The notes under the pieces: model-generated
What the model was told of the DNA's origin: nothing
Database searches by the model: none
What the model saw: only the letters and a program-made list of their open reading frames with translations
Position numbers and translations under genes: made by a program
Shown here: in pieces, positions 1 through 9,951 of the stretch
Layout of the letters: each line of letters begins with the position of its first letter
Numbering within the stretch: position 1 is the stretch's first letter
Source of the DNA: a virus
Reading direction: 5' to 3' (one strand)
IMG/VR virus record: IMGVR_UViG_3300025133_008097
Location: 52,841-116,840 of that record
Length of the DNA stretch: 64,000 nucleotides

Positions 1-1860
1 GCAAGCTTCTCCTCTAGTATGGCAATGAGCGTTTACTTTAATGGAGTACTCGCCAATGACAATCAGAACAAGATTCGCTGGCCTGGACAAATGAGCAGCC
101 CGCTTTACGAACTGGCCATTGACAATTTCTTGTGTGAGACACTAAACTTCTTCCAAGATGGTCTAACAAGTTTCGTGTCAGCAGAGGAGACGGAGTTTAA
201 CCCAGTTAAGAAAAATCACTATTATGGCATGAGGGTGAATCTATATCGTACTACCGATGATGAAGGTAATCCAAATTTTGGTATGTATAGTCGGGCCAGT
301 GCATTTGGCGCGCCCCTTAAGGCCTCGGGTTCCCGCGGCGGAAACATTACTTATTCTCATTTAACGCCCCCATACTACAATGGAGGAGCAACCGCAGATA
401 TCATTTATAAAGCCAGCTATAGCGATCGTCCGGCCCTGCAGGACATTATCTCACAGGTGGTTATTGAATACAATCGAGACGTCGAAACAAACTTAGTGGC
501 CGGGACGTTTGGTTCAGATGGCCCGAATGGTTATCTAAGCAGCTCTTATATTGGCAACGTTACCGGTGCACTTCACACCGATTATGTTCACAATCAGATG
601 CAAATTAGTGCCAGTGTTAATTTGTTGGATAAGATCTTGGCCGTCCCTGCAGGTCCGGGCGCAACAGCCAAGCCTCGATGGCTCATCCAATCTAAATTTG
701 AAACCCCGGTTCTCAACTTTTATGATACCCCCTCACTGCCACATGGTACCTCTTCAATGGGAGACGCCGGAGGCCAGAGCGGAGTAGGGTGTATTAATGT
801 GACTTCATCAACCGCCCCATTCCAAATTCGCGGGATGTGGCACCAGTACGGCCAAATACCAAGTGGCTCAGAAGGACTATTTTTGGGGGTTCAAGATCTT
901 CCGACGAAATACTCATCATCTTATTATAGCGGCTCGATTGAACTCAAGTCTCTCAGATCGGTGGTAGGGTTTCAAAACGCCGGCGACCAAAGAGTTGGTC
1001 AACTAGCAGAAGCAAAAACTGTTAGAGAAGCAGTTATATGTGTGCCCTTTACTGTTAAGAACAACCGGCGCCAATTTTTTAGTCTTCCTCCAACTCGAAT
1101 GCTACACCGCGCCCGAGCATTCGCAACGCGTTCCCGGAACCGCCAAATCCCGGCACAACGAAGTTCTCGCTTCGATAGCCTAAGGAACAGAGCCGCAGTC
1201 TCTGCCCAGAAGTGGGATCAATATGGTGATGCATATGATAGGCAGCTTTCTATTTTAACAAGTTATGTGTTGCCCCCAACCTTGGACTTTTTTACCAACC
1301 CAAGTGTGCGCCCAGTTTATTTTACTGCTTTTGAATTTAGCGACACCTTTAGCCAAAAAGATCTTCAAAACATGTGGCAAAATCTACCGCCGGAGAGCAA
1401 CCAGAAATTTAAAAAATTGGAAAGCTCAGTTCATATTTCAGAATTTTGGACAAGCCGATTCTTTGGCCCGGAGAACGGCGGCAATGTTCAGTGGATGGTT
1501 TTCAAGGTTAAACAAAGGGCTGCAAAAGATTATGATATTTTCTCCAAACAGGGGCTCACGCAGGACACTCCTATCACTTCGCCGTCGATTCGATCGCCAT
1601 ATACGTTCAACTGGCCTTATGATTATTTCTCCTTAGTTGAACTACTTAAAATTGATGAAAATATGGAATATGTTTCGGGAGAACTTCAAGATAGCATAGG
1701 GGCCTGGGAAGAAATGCCCCCTCAGCCACTACTTGGTGCATCCCCCGATGAGCCGCGGTCGGCTAGAGGAAGCCGAGAGGGCGAAGCTAGCGCCGGTGAA
1801 GAGGTCGCGCTCCTTAATGAAGAGGCCTCCGAAGGCACATCCCGACGACGGAGAAAGTAG
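1..1860 (+). CDS. large virion structural protein, 5' end cut by window
   Basis: The frame is open from base 1. The first ATG codons (19 and 25) have no ribosome binding site, so the true start probably lies upstream of the window. About 619 residues are visible. I do not recognise a named family. The body is rich in Ser, Gly, Asn and Tyr, as in virion proteins. Residues around 360-390 are Arg-rich, and the C-terminal 60 residues are low-complexity (Glu, Ala, Ser) ending in a basic RRRRK tail. It is the first of eight consecutive large structural-type genes ending at 13337, so a tail or baseplate role is likely. Function is inferred from context only. Confidence 0.6.
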   Translation, partial: ASFSSSMAMSVYFNGVLANDNQNKIRWPGQMSSPLYELAIDNFLCETLNFFQDGLTSFVSAEETEFNPVKKNHYYGMRVNLYRTTDDEGNPNFGMYSRASAFGAPLKASGSRGGNITYSHLTPPYYNGGATADIIYKASYSDRPALQDIISQVVIEYNRDVETNLVAGTFGSDGPNGYLSSSYIGNVTGALHTDYVHNQMQISASVNLLDKILAVPAGPGATAKPRWLIQSKFETPVLNFYDTPSLPHGTSSMGDAGGQSGVGCINVTSSTAPFQIRGMWHQYGQIPSGSEGLFLGVQDLPTKYSSSYYSGSIELKSLRSVVGFQNAGDQRVGQLAEAKTVREAVICVPFTVKNNRRQFFSLPPTRMLHRARAFATRSRNRQIPAQRSSRFDSLRNRAAVSAQKWDQYGDAYDRQLSILTSYVLPPTLDFFTNPSVRPVYFTAFEFSDTFSQKDLQNMWQNLPPESNQKFKKLESSVHISEFWTSRFFGPENGGNVQWMVFKVKQRAAKDYDIFSKQGLTQDTPITSPSIRSPYTFNWPYDYFSLVELLKIDENMEYVSGELQDSIGAWEEMPPQPLLGASPDEPRSARGSREGEASAGEEVALLNEEASEGTSRRRRK

Positions 1861-1869
1861 AGGCATAAG

Positions 1870-2907
1870 ATGGAGTTTTTCAATAAAAAAGAAGACGTCC
1901 TAGATGTTCAACTCACCGAGTATGGAAAATACCTCTTATCTCAGGGGAGGATGAAGCCGGCCTATTATGCTTTTTTTGACGATGAGGTGTTATATGATCT
2001 CTCGGCTAGTGGAGACCAGAACGAAGCGCAGAAAGATGTAGATCGAAGAATCCGCTATGAAACTCCTAATTTACGACCGCAAAGTAATACAACGGGAGTG
2101 GAAACCCGCGTAAGGCAATTTCAAAAAGCAGTACAAAAGAATGCCAACAAGAAGGCGCTAACAGTCAATTCTATCGACTTTGCCGATGCTTTCGAAAACG
2201 TTCCCCACTTTGATCAGAAGTTTTTTGTGGCCACAGACCCCTTAGGAAGCAGTGATCTCAAGTCGACGTATGACCCGGCATGGGGAGTAAACCTTCTTCA
2301 TAACGAGATATCTTCTAGCACCGATTATTATACTGTTAATTTAACGAGTAGTGCAGCAACGTTGAATAACGGCGTGATTAAGGAAATCCCTCAGATCAAT
2401 ATTACGTTGGACTATAAGACTTTTTATACAAAGAACACCATGGCCGGCCCAGACTTTGAGATTCTAGCTTCTTTGAATGCAGAAGGAATTAATTTAGCGT
2501 TGGAAAAAAATTATATCTTAATAGACGTCCAAGAGCACAATACAAATTATGAAAAAGAAAATTTTTATATAGAGGTATTTGAGTCGGGAAGCGATGATAT
2601 GCTTAAGCAGATGTGCTTTACTAAAGGGTTTAAAAAGCCAGACGCCGATAGTGCAGACAGTTATCTAGATCTTAGCACAGATTGGGAAATCCCCGGACCA
2701 TCGATTACTCGCCAGTTCTGTATCGACGAAAATACTATTAACAATAATGGTCCTACTTGTCAAGATCCTTATGGCGACAGCTCGGCTGGCTTCGCCGCCA
2801 CGCGCGGTGGCGGTGGCGACGACGATCAACGCTTTGAAATTGAGACCGGCCCGCAGATCTATTCTACTGAAGAGGATAGTACCAAGGATGAGGAGCCCTG
2901 CGACTAA
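1870..2907 (+). CDS. virion protein with N-terminal LT..G..L..G module
   Basis: A 345-residue protein. Residues about 10-45 carry a pattern (VLDVQLTEYGKYLLSQG, then A-F-F-D-D-E-V-L-Y) that I associate with conserved proteins of marine myovirus structural clusters; biochemical function is unknown. The same pattern recurs at the N-terminus of the gene at 9952. The C-terminus is acidic with a short Gly/Asp-rich stretch. The stop overlaps the next start (TAATG at 2905-2909), which points to translational coupling. A structural role is inferred from its neighbours. Confidence 0.65.
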   Translation: MEFFNKKEDVLDVQLTEYGKYLLSQGRMKPAYYAFFDDEVLYDLSASGDQNEAQKDVDRRIRYETPNLRPQSNTTGVETRVRQFQKAVQKNANKKALTVNSIDFADAFENVPHFDQKFFVATDPLGSSDLKSTYDPAWGVNLLHNEISSSTDYYTVNLTSSAATLNNGVIKEIPQINITLDYKTFYTKNTMAGPDFEILASLNAEGINLALEKNYILIDVQEHNTNYEKENFYIEVFESGSDDMLKQMCFTKGFKKPDADSADSYLDLSTDWEIPGPSITRQFCIDENTINNNGPTCQDPYGDSSAGFAATRGGGGDDDQRFEIETGPQIYSTEEDSTKDEEPCD

Positions 2908-5888
2908 TGGGAAATATTTCATCCACAATATTTAATAATCCGTTACCCGCGGTATTGGTAAAAGAGGTTCTGCTAAGAGGGGATCAAACCAACCGAGCGA
3001 TAACGAAGATAGATATCAAGCTCACACTTCAAAATATGAAGCTGGAAGATGGTGAACCGTTTTCTTTGTTTGTCGCTCTGGTAACCGACCGAGATGCATT
3101 AGCAGCGCTGCAAAAGAATCCGTCAGCTCTTCAATATGAAATATCTACACCGAACTCCCCAAGTGTAAAAACCGGTCGTATGCTGAAGAAATATATTGGC
3201 GTAGAAGACTTTTTCGTAGATAAAAAAATAAGACACCTACTCAATACTCGCGATGGCGCCGGCGTGACCACCAAAGAAATTTCAGTTGGGATGGATATTT
3301 TTGCCACCCAAAACCAAGATCTGTGGATTTATTGCATCCCCTATCAATCAAGTAAGGGAGCCGATGATAAGGTCAAACAAGTTATCGGCAAGCACAGATT
3401 CCAATTCGGCGCGCATGTAGTCGAGCCCATATTTGCGGGAGGCGCCCCCCCCACAACCACATATTTGTATACACTAGCCCAAGGAGGTAGACATTTCGGC
3501 CAGAAAGGCGACGTGTGGCCCGGAGCGGTTACTTTTCATAAGAACTCTTATTATGTCAAACCTGTTTTCCGCGCACTTGGCCCCAAGCTCAAACGATCCC
3601 AGGTAAGTAATCAAAAAATTAAAGATCTTAGAGTGCTAGAAATTATTGATGGCCTCGATTTAGATAATTTTGTATTTAACACCAATAATATTAATCGCAG
3701 TAATGTTAAAAAATATGAGAAAGTAAAGGGCCTCTTGGGGAAGAAATATTTTTCTCCATTCCAGTATTGTCGCGACAGCAAGGGTGCCTTTAAGCTATTT
3801 TTAGGGATGGACTACAACACTTACATTCAGGATAATGCGCGCCTGGCGAATCTATTTGCCAACAAGGGATCTCTTAAGTCCTGTTTTACGATAAACGAAG
3901 TATCGGTTTATCGGGAAAGGAAAAATGAAATTTCTGAGGGGAGCAAACTGACCGCACAACCGATTGCCCCATCTTCGGACTTCTTCGTCGAGCCGCCTAA
4001 GTTTGTTGGGGATTTGAGTTCTGCAGTAGCGACAATTGATATGGGTTTAGGCGATTTCTTAAATTTTGTTATTACAGACAAAGCGATGAAGAAGGAAGAA
4101 ATATCTAATTTTGAATATACCATTACTTTTGAATTTGTAGATTCAACTGCTCAAGCTGTTAAAAATATTGTTGATAGATTAGAAATGATCTTCACTGAAT
4201 TCCAATCATTTATGTCTAAGTTTGAGGGCCTCGGAAAAAAGAATTACGATATAGAAGAATATTTGAGAGTAAATGCTGACACTATTAAGTCGGACGACTC
4301 ATGGGTTCGCTTAATTGATGAATTTTTGGCTTCAATTTTATTTATATTTGGGCCCGAGACTTTCGGAAACGAGACCCCTCTCGTATGGAAAAAAAATCTA
4401 ACAACCATGATAAATCCAATGTGTGCCACAGACGAAACTTTTCGGGAATTTACCGAGACCATAAAAGGATATATTGGAGATCTGCGTAATATTGTGTCTC
4501 TCCCTGTCGTGGGCAGAAGCGATAAAAAGTTTAGTACTCGGTCCAAAGTAGCTCAAACCCAAGAGATGGTCCGGAAGATTAAGTATACGTATAAATCTCA
4601 GAAGGTTAAAAAAACCACGGATGCGGACGTTGGCTTTGATTACTTGGGTATAGCTAAGTTTTTAAAGGAGAGTGGCACTGGCCTCTCGGGGATTGAGCTT
4701 GATGATTTTGAAAAAAGAATGAACTTAGAGATCAATAAGTATAAGGTAGCCAATCCTAATGTCACCTCTATTAATAGGTATGGGTTCTTATCTCCTTATC
4801 GCATATACACTCCCTACGAAACTCAGGATACCTTTGGGGACCACCTAGAGCTAGCCGATGGTCTTATAATTTTAGAAAATAATAAGAATCCCTCTATTTC
4901 ACAGTTCATAGCTGATGGATCCCCGCAGGAAGTAGATCTTAAAATCTCCACGATGATGTCGATTCTGGGCACCAGCGGCATTTATATGGAGCCATTATTT
5001 ACTGGACTGACAGAGCATGTCGCCGCTAAGCTGTCACTAAGAGACGAAGAACAATCTGATTCTGATGATTATTTTGATGTAGACGCCTTTACTCTAGAAG
5101 GCCAAAGTGCAGAAGACCACGTTAGTGGCAGTAGCGGTGTTAGATTTAGAGATCTCCAAGGCCAAAAAAGTAAGATGTTGATGTTAGAATCCGACTTAGC
5201 CGAGAAAATGGTCGATGGTATCGCTCAGAATTTTACTGATTTTAAACTTCTTCCAAGACCCGGATCGGCGGGCTCCTTGGCGCATGCGCGGATACATCAA
5301 AACCTTGAAGAGTTTAGGGATACTAACTCATTTGAAAGAGACATTTTTTATAATTCTTTGAAAAAGATAGAAACATTGACGGGATATTTTAACGATAATA
5401 TTCGTCGTCCTAAATGGGAAGTCCTAACCGCAGGCCAGCTTGCGCAGCTTAAAGAGACTGACAGATCAATACTTTGTCGTTTGTCGCCGTGCCCTCCGGT
5501 AACGAGTGCTCCCACTCGTTATAATCTGGGTGCTTATAACCATTTATTTGTTTTGGGCGACGGCTTTGCCGGCCAGAAACAAATGCGCGCTAACTATCTT
5601 AAAAGGTATAAGGGCTACCTCACTCGAATGACAGCTCTTAACCAGAGTGTCGCAGCCAACATTGCTCGCCCCGAAGCAAACTATGGACCAGAATATTATG
5701 TTGCGTCCGCGCCGTCATCCGCGGCCAATAAGGGAGTCGGGAAAAAAGTAGAAAAGGATAAAAAGGCTGCCTCTAAGAAAGGAAAAACATCTAAGCTCAC
5801 ACAACGAAGGGCACAATCAATGGCGGCACTTGAAAACACAGACGCAGCTAAGAACACCGGCAAAAAAGGTCGTCGAGGAGGATATTAA
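2907..5888 (+). CDS. large virion structural protein, 993 aa
   Basis: Family not recognised. The start ATG overlaps the previous stop by one base and has GAGGAG upstream. The N-terminal 200 residues look globular and beta-rich. The centre has predicted helical stretches, for example around residues 400-470 and 540-600. The last 60 residues are Lys/Ala/Arg-rich and probably disordered. There is no signal peptide or membrane segment. Its size, its neighbours and the lack of enzyme motifs suggest a tail or baseplate component. Confidence 0.6.
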   Translation: MGNISSTIFNNPLPAVLVKEVLLRGDQTNRAITKIDIKLTLQNMKLEDGEPFSLFVALVTDRDALAALQKNPSALQYEISTPNSPSVKTGRMLKKYIGVEDFFVDKKIRHLLNTRDGAGVTTKEISVGMDIFATQNQDLWIYCIPYQSSKGADDKVKQVIGKHRFQFGAHVVEPIFAGGAPPTTTYLYTLAQGGRHFGQKGDVWPGAVTFHKNSYYVKPVFRALGPKLKRSQVSNQKIKDLRVLEIIDGLDLDNFVFNTNNINRSNVKKYEKVKGLLGKKYFSPFQYCRDSKGAFKLFLGMDYNTYIQDNARLANLFANKGSLKSCFTINEVSVYRERKNEISEGSKLTAQPIAPSSDFFVEPPKFVGDLSSAVATIDMGLGDFLNFVITDKAMKKEEISNFEYTITFEFVDSTAQAVKNIVDRLEMIFTEFQSFMSKFEGLGKKNYDIEEYLRVNADTIKSDDSWVRLIDEFLASILFIFGPETFGNETPLVWKKNLTTMINPMCATDETFREFTETIKGYIGDLRNIVSLPVVGRSDKKFSTRSKVAQTQEMVRKIKYTYKSQKVKKTTDADVGFDYLGIAKFLKESGTGLSGIELDDFEKRMNLEINKYKVANPNVTSINRYGFLSPYRIYTPYETQDTFGDHLELADGLIILENNKNPSISQFIADGSPQEVDLKISTMMSILGTSGIYMEPLFTGLTEHVAAKLSLRDEEQSDSDDYFDVDAFTLEGQSAEDHVSGSSGVRFRDLQGQKSKMLMLESDLAEKMVDGIAQNFTDFKLLPRPGSAGSLAHARIHQNLEEFRDTNSFERDIFYNSLKKIETLTGYFNDNIRRPKWEVLTAGQLAQLKETDRSILCRLSPCPPVTSAPTRYNLGAYNHLFVLGDGFAGQKQMRANYLKRYKGYLTRMTALNQSVAANIARPEANYGPEYYVASAPSSAANKGVGKKVEKDKKAASKKGKTSKLTQRRAQSMAALENTDAAKNTGKKGRRGGY

Positions 5889-5890
5889 TT

Positions 5891-8581
5891 ATGGGGGCAT
5901 ATTCTAACTTCTCTTTATTAGTTGAAGAGGACAACATAGGCATCAAACTAAGAGCATCCAAGAAACAATCGCCTTACTTTTTACATCCTCTGGTGCGCAA
6001 TAGGTGGGGCACAAAAGACCTCCTCCGCGGCGCCCAAGGATATTATTTTGCCAAAGGGAGCTATAAGGGGCAGCCGCGGCTATTTGATTTTGTTAATCAC
6101 CCATGGTACGGCCCCCGTATTAATCGCCCTCTGCAAGTTCCTGGCGGAGGAAGGTTTACTGATTCATATTTTACACTGTATGCCAACGACACGCCCTGGA
6201 ATCAGGCGCCCACCAAAAAAGTGAAGAGTCAACTTGAAGATTATCTCTCAAAGCCTCAAACGTCTGCACGAAAGGGTGATCCAAACTTTTATCAGTATTT
6301 GGCAGGAAATATTAGTGAGACGACATACTATAAGAGTAAACAACAGCCTATAGTTTCGCCCCTCTTAAAATTAGATACAAACTTTACCGATCACCATACG
6401 CACTACTATTATCCGCCCACCTCCAAAAGAGTGCTAGAAAAAAGTGATTATAATTTACAAGTAAATTCTTATTATAATTTTTATCTTGATACCTCTCCTC
6501 CCTATGAAACGGTAACGTCCAACGCCGGCGCCGGCGCAGAACTAGTGCTCCCCAATTTGTACATGCTGGAATCTGACATACATAACACCGCTAGTGTAAA
6601 CTACAGCGAGCAACTTACTTTAAACAATGCTAGTAATTTTTATGATGGACCGCAACTGGATGTGTGGTTCTTAAAGCAAAACCAAACGAGTGCTGAGGGT
6701 AGCCAGTCGTATTATCAGCAGTTTTCTGAGACGCTAGGGCAATTGAACCGCTCTGGAGCCATAAAAAAGGTCAAAGGGGCGTTTAAAAGAAAGTTTCGAA
6801 ATGTTGTAGTTCTCTATCCTGATCTGGATATACTTAAAAAGTACATCATCAGGGATGACAAGGGCACACCAGGCGATACATCTGACGATGTGAAATCTAC
6901 TTCTTTTTGTCCTTTTTATAATGAAGTTGTTGTTGGCTTTGACAAGAACGATGTTTTGGGGATTGGGGGTAAGCCTGGAGCACAGTCCTTTTTTACTTCG
7001 TTGTTTGCCTCCAAACTTGGCGCCGATGAGGTAAGAAGCTTTATAGTGATCCTACAATTGTATATCGTGGAGATGATGAGCGCCGGAAAGGTCGACCGCT
7101 TTCGGGGACAAAAATGGAGTCGGGAAGTAATTTCTCCCACCGGCGCCTGGCGCGCCTCCTTAACCAAGCTCGATGATAAGAGTGATGTGGTCTTTAAAAT
7201 GCATGAGTTCCTCTATCGGTTAAGAAATAAGGAGTTGGACTATTTGTTGGATGTTTATAATAAGTCTAAAGAAGAGGCGTCTCCAAATTCAAATTATACT
7301 ATTCTGCGAGAGTGGGAAAAGGGAGGAGAGCTATTTCAGCTAAATATAAAAGATGCGATTAAAGTTGCAAACAGTGATGAGTTTGAAGAACTTCTAGAAG
7401 ATAGAAAAAGAAATCTTGTTCAAGTATATAGGAATGCCGCAGCCCCCAGTGAGACGCTAATGTATCTCATTGAAAAAAGAGTAAAGCCCACGGCAAAAGG
7501 TCTTCACGGCCCTCTTCTGCAGACAATGATTCTTTCAAAGGATGTTGTTTTTAGTGAACTGTTAAGATATATTGATACCCAAGTTAAATATGGAATAAGA
7601 TATAAATATGAAATAAAACAAGTACGGGTAGTATTCGGAAATGAATATAGCTATGATAGTGTGGGCTTTGACTTCGGCCCCTCTAGGACAGGGGAAGGTC
7701 GTGCCGTAGGAAACGCTCTAGGATTTTATAAGCCGCCCGGGAACGCAACGGTTAACAACGAAGCTCCGAGTCTGCAATATGCATATCAGACACGCGGCAA
7801 TCCTCAACGACGAGGAAAGTCTCAAGCAGGGAATTTTATATTTAGTCTTCCGAAGGCCACGGTACAAAAATTAAAAAAGGAAAAGGTGTTGCCATCCTCT
7901 GTAAAAGGCGGAGTTACTTCTCCTGCAATTCAATACTATCGGGCAATACAAAAGGGAGTAGCCGATTTTTCTGGCTTGGTGGTAGAGCTGCATGCCGGCA
8001 CCACCGCGAACAGCGGAATGACTGCACACACCATAGAGATCCCGTCAGACCTACAAGGCTCGTCGCGAAGGCTAACCAAGGCATTCAATGCCGACGACGA
8101 GCCTAATACTAACGCCAGTCCAATGCCCAATTACAAATATGCAATCGATCTTTTAAGTGGCGATGCTGTGGGAAGCCAGACAGAATTAGACCAAACAGTT
8201 AGAGAAATAGAGATTTATTTCCGAGGCATTATAGAGAGAAATGACCGCCAAAAGGTTAACAAACTCTTGGAGTCTATGAGGAATATCCGCGATAATTTTG
8301 CACAGCCATTACCGGGGACACCCTCAGTGGTGGTAAGTGATGTTAGGTTTAATGCAGCCACCACAATATATAATATGGTAGACAACAAGGTGCGAGACTT
8401 ACTGAGTGTTGTTCCATCGGAGTCAGATATGAAAGAGGTGCCGACTCGCATGCCCCCCATCCTGAAAGAGATTTTGGAGTCGGAGGGCGACGATCCGGCA
8501 CAGCAAAGATCTATGGCCACCACATTTGGGGGCCCTAGAGGAAATAAGCGCAATACTCGGATGAAGTTGAGGAAGATGTAA
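5891..8581 (+). CDS. large virion structural protein, 896 aa
   Basis: The start is two bases after the previous stop, behind GAGGAGGA. The protein is rich in Tyr, Asn and Ser in its first 300 residues, becomes more helical and charged between about 430 and 580, and ends in a short basic tail. I recognise no enzymatic motif. It belongs to the block of large structural genes at 1-13337, probably translated from one message. A baseplate or tail peripheral role is likely but not shown by the sequence. Confidence 0.6.
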   Translation: MGAYSNFSLLVEEDNIGIKLRASKKQSPYFLHPLVRNRWGTKDLLRGAQGYYFAKGSYKGQPRLFDFVNHPWYGPRINRPLQVPGGGRFTDSYFTLYANDTPWNQAPTKKVKSQLEDYLSKPQTSARKGDPNFYQYLAGNISETTYYKSKQQPIVSPLLKLDTNFTDHHTHYYYPPTSKRVLEKSDYNLQVNSYYNFYLDTSPPYETVTSNAGAGAELVLPNLYMLESDIHNTASVNYSEQLTLNNASNFYDGPQLDVWFLKQNQTSAEGSQSYYQQFSETLGQLNRSGAIKKVKGAFKRKFRNVVVLYPDLDILKKYIIRDDKGTPGDTSDDVKSTSFCPFYNEVVVGFDKNDVLGIGGKPGAQSFFTSLFASKLGADEVRSFIVILQLYIVEMMSAGKVDRFRGQKWSREVISPTGAWRASLTKLDDKSDVVFKMHEFLYRLRNKELDYLLDVYNKSKEEASPNSNYTILREWEKGGELFQLNIKDAIKVANSDEFEELLEDRKRNLVQVYRNAAAPSETLMYLIEKRVKPTAKGLHGPLLQTMILSKDVVFSELLRYIDTQVKYGIRYKYEIKQVRVVFGNEYSYDSVGFDFGPSRTGEGRAVGNALGFYKPPGNATVNNEAPSLQYAYQTRGNPQRRGKSQAGNFIFSLPKATVQKLKKEKVLPSSVKGGVTSPAIQYYRAIQKGVADFSGLVVELHAGTTANSGMTAHTIEIPSDLQGSSRRLTKAFNADDEPNTNASPMPNYKYAIDLLSGDAVGSQTELDQTVREIEIYFRGIIERNDRQKVNKLLESMRNIRDNFAQPLPGTPSVVVSDVRFNAATTIYNMVDNKVRDLLSVVPSESDMKEVPTRMPPILKEILESEGDDPAQQRSMATTFGGPRGNKRNTRMKLRKM

Positions 8582-8584
8582 AAT

Positions 8585-9907
8585 ATGGCAATCAAATCAA
8601 TTAATTGGTGGCTAGACATCGAAGAGTATGAGGGAAATGCTCTGGCCAACTCCTTTTCTGCAGGCCCAATCGTAAGATCTTGGGACGAAACAAATGCGGC
8701 AGATCCTCAGAAGTTCATGACAATTCAGGAACTGGTCGATGAGATAAATGAATTGTTTGTGCACGCCTGGGACGAGGGCAATGGCGACACTCAAAACCTA
8801 TATGAAGTTATTCCCACCTTGGTTTCCACTAGCGAGACTGTGCAAGGCAGCACCGCCGGGCAAGCTACCATTCGGTTTGAGTTTATTCGGAAGTATCCCA
8901 TTTATGCCCCCGGCGCCGCGGCCCAGAAAACATTTAAAATAGCTCTAGAGAGCGGCCCTCACGGAGCTGCCACGCTGCAGCCCCAATCCCCTAAGCTTCC
9001 CGCTGCTAGAGTAGCATATACCAACGAAGAAAGCGTGCAAGGACTCACGCTCCCCTATTGGTCTGAGAATACCGTAATAACAGATAAACCTCCTATCGCT
9101 CCTGATGTGGTTTTTGTACCCTTCTTGGGAGTGAGCAATAAGATTTTATTGTTGCTTGATGGCAATATGGGAGACTTGAATCTGAAGCCCATAATAATAA
9201 AGGATACTGATAGCTCTTTTATGGTCGAGGAACTTTTTTCCCAACTTAAATTGTCTGTACCCCAATCTGATGTGCGCAATTATGTAAAAACTAAAGATGT
9301 TGAACTAAACTATCGCAGCGACGATCCTATAAGAAGCTATCAAATCTTTAGACTGCGGAAAAAGCCCACTTCATACGAGGACTTTAATACCCCTAGAAAC
9401 CCGATCGCGACAATCTCGGAAGTCATAGCGCCCAACAAACCATCTACACCAGCGACACACTTAAGCACCATCCGGCCCAACACTAAATATTATTATTGTG
9501 TGAGAGGGATCGATATCCATAATAACATTTCTAACCCTACAGAGGTGTTTGAAGTAGAAATGGTGGACAATAATGGTCAAATTTTTTATACTATGAAGAC
9601 CTACGATATGGTTCCTGCACCCCCGGATAACTGCACCATGACGGGCCGGCGCTTCATTTATATTGCACCGGCACCACAACAGGCGGTCTTCGACAGAGAG
9701 ACATTTATGAGTTCGAACGCTATAAAAGATAAACCAGAGAATATAAAAATAACTGATTTACCGCCGGAAAATGTGTTAGGATATCTACCAGAAGATGCTT
9801 CACCGGTGTGGGATAAAAAATTCAAGGTTAGAGTAACCAGCTCAAAAACTGGTAAGAAATTTGATTTGAACATTACTGTTAAAAACAGTGGAGTTAATAA
9901 TCCATAG
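8585..9907 (+). CDS. virion protein with fibronectin III-like region
   Basis: A 440-residue protein. Residues about 235-330 read like a fibronectin type III fold: alternating hydrophobic strands, a Tyr-x-Ile-Phe-Arg strand near the start, and a PNTKYYYCVRGID strand followed by N-N-I-S-N-P-T. FN3-like domains are common in phage tail and baseplate proteins, where they are thought to bind surfaces. The N-terminal 200 residues are unrecognised. It follows the upstream gene after only three bases and is separated from the next gene by 44 bases that hold a good ribosome binding site. Confidence 0.6.
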   Translation: MAIKSINWWLDIEEYEGNALANSFSAGPIVRSWDETNAADPQKFMTIQELVDEINELFVHAWDEGNGDTQNLYEVIPTLVSTSETVQGSTAGQATIRFEFIRKYPIYAPGAAAQKTFKIALESGPHGAATLQPQSPKLPAARVAYTNEESVQGLTLPYWSENTVITDKPPIAPDVVFVPFLGVSNKILLLLDGNMGDLNLKPIIIKDTDSSFMVEELFSQLKLSVPQSDVRNYVKTKDVELNYRSDDPIRSYQIFRLRKKPTSYEDFNTPRNPIATISEVIAPNKPSTPATHLSTIRPNTKYYYCVRGIDIHNNISNPTEVFEVEMVDNNGQIFYTMKTYDMVPAPPDNCTMTGRRFIYIAPAPQQAVFDRETFMSSNAIKDKPENIKITDLPPENVLGYLPEDASPVWDKKFKVRVTSSKTGKKFDLNITVKNSGVNNP

Positions 9908-9951
9908 GAATAATTGCTATTTTGTAACTATTTAAGAGGAGAGGAAAAAAT

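Noticed and set aside
7611-7618. TATAAATA late-promoter octamer
   Set aside because: It is inside a structural gene, far from the next start, and explained by Tyr/Lys codons.
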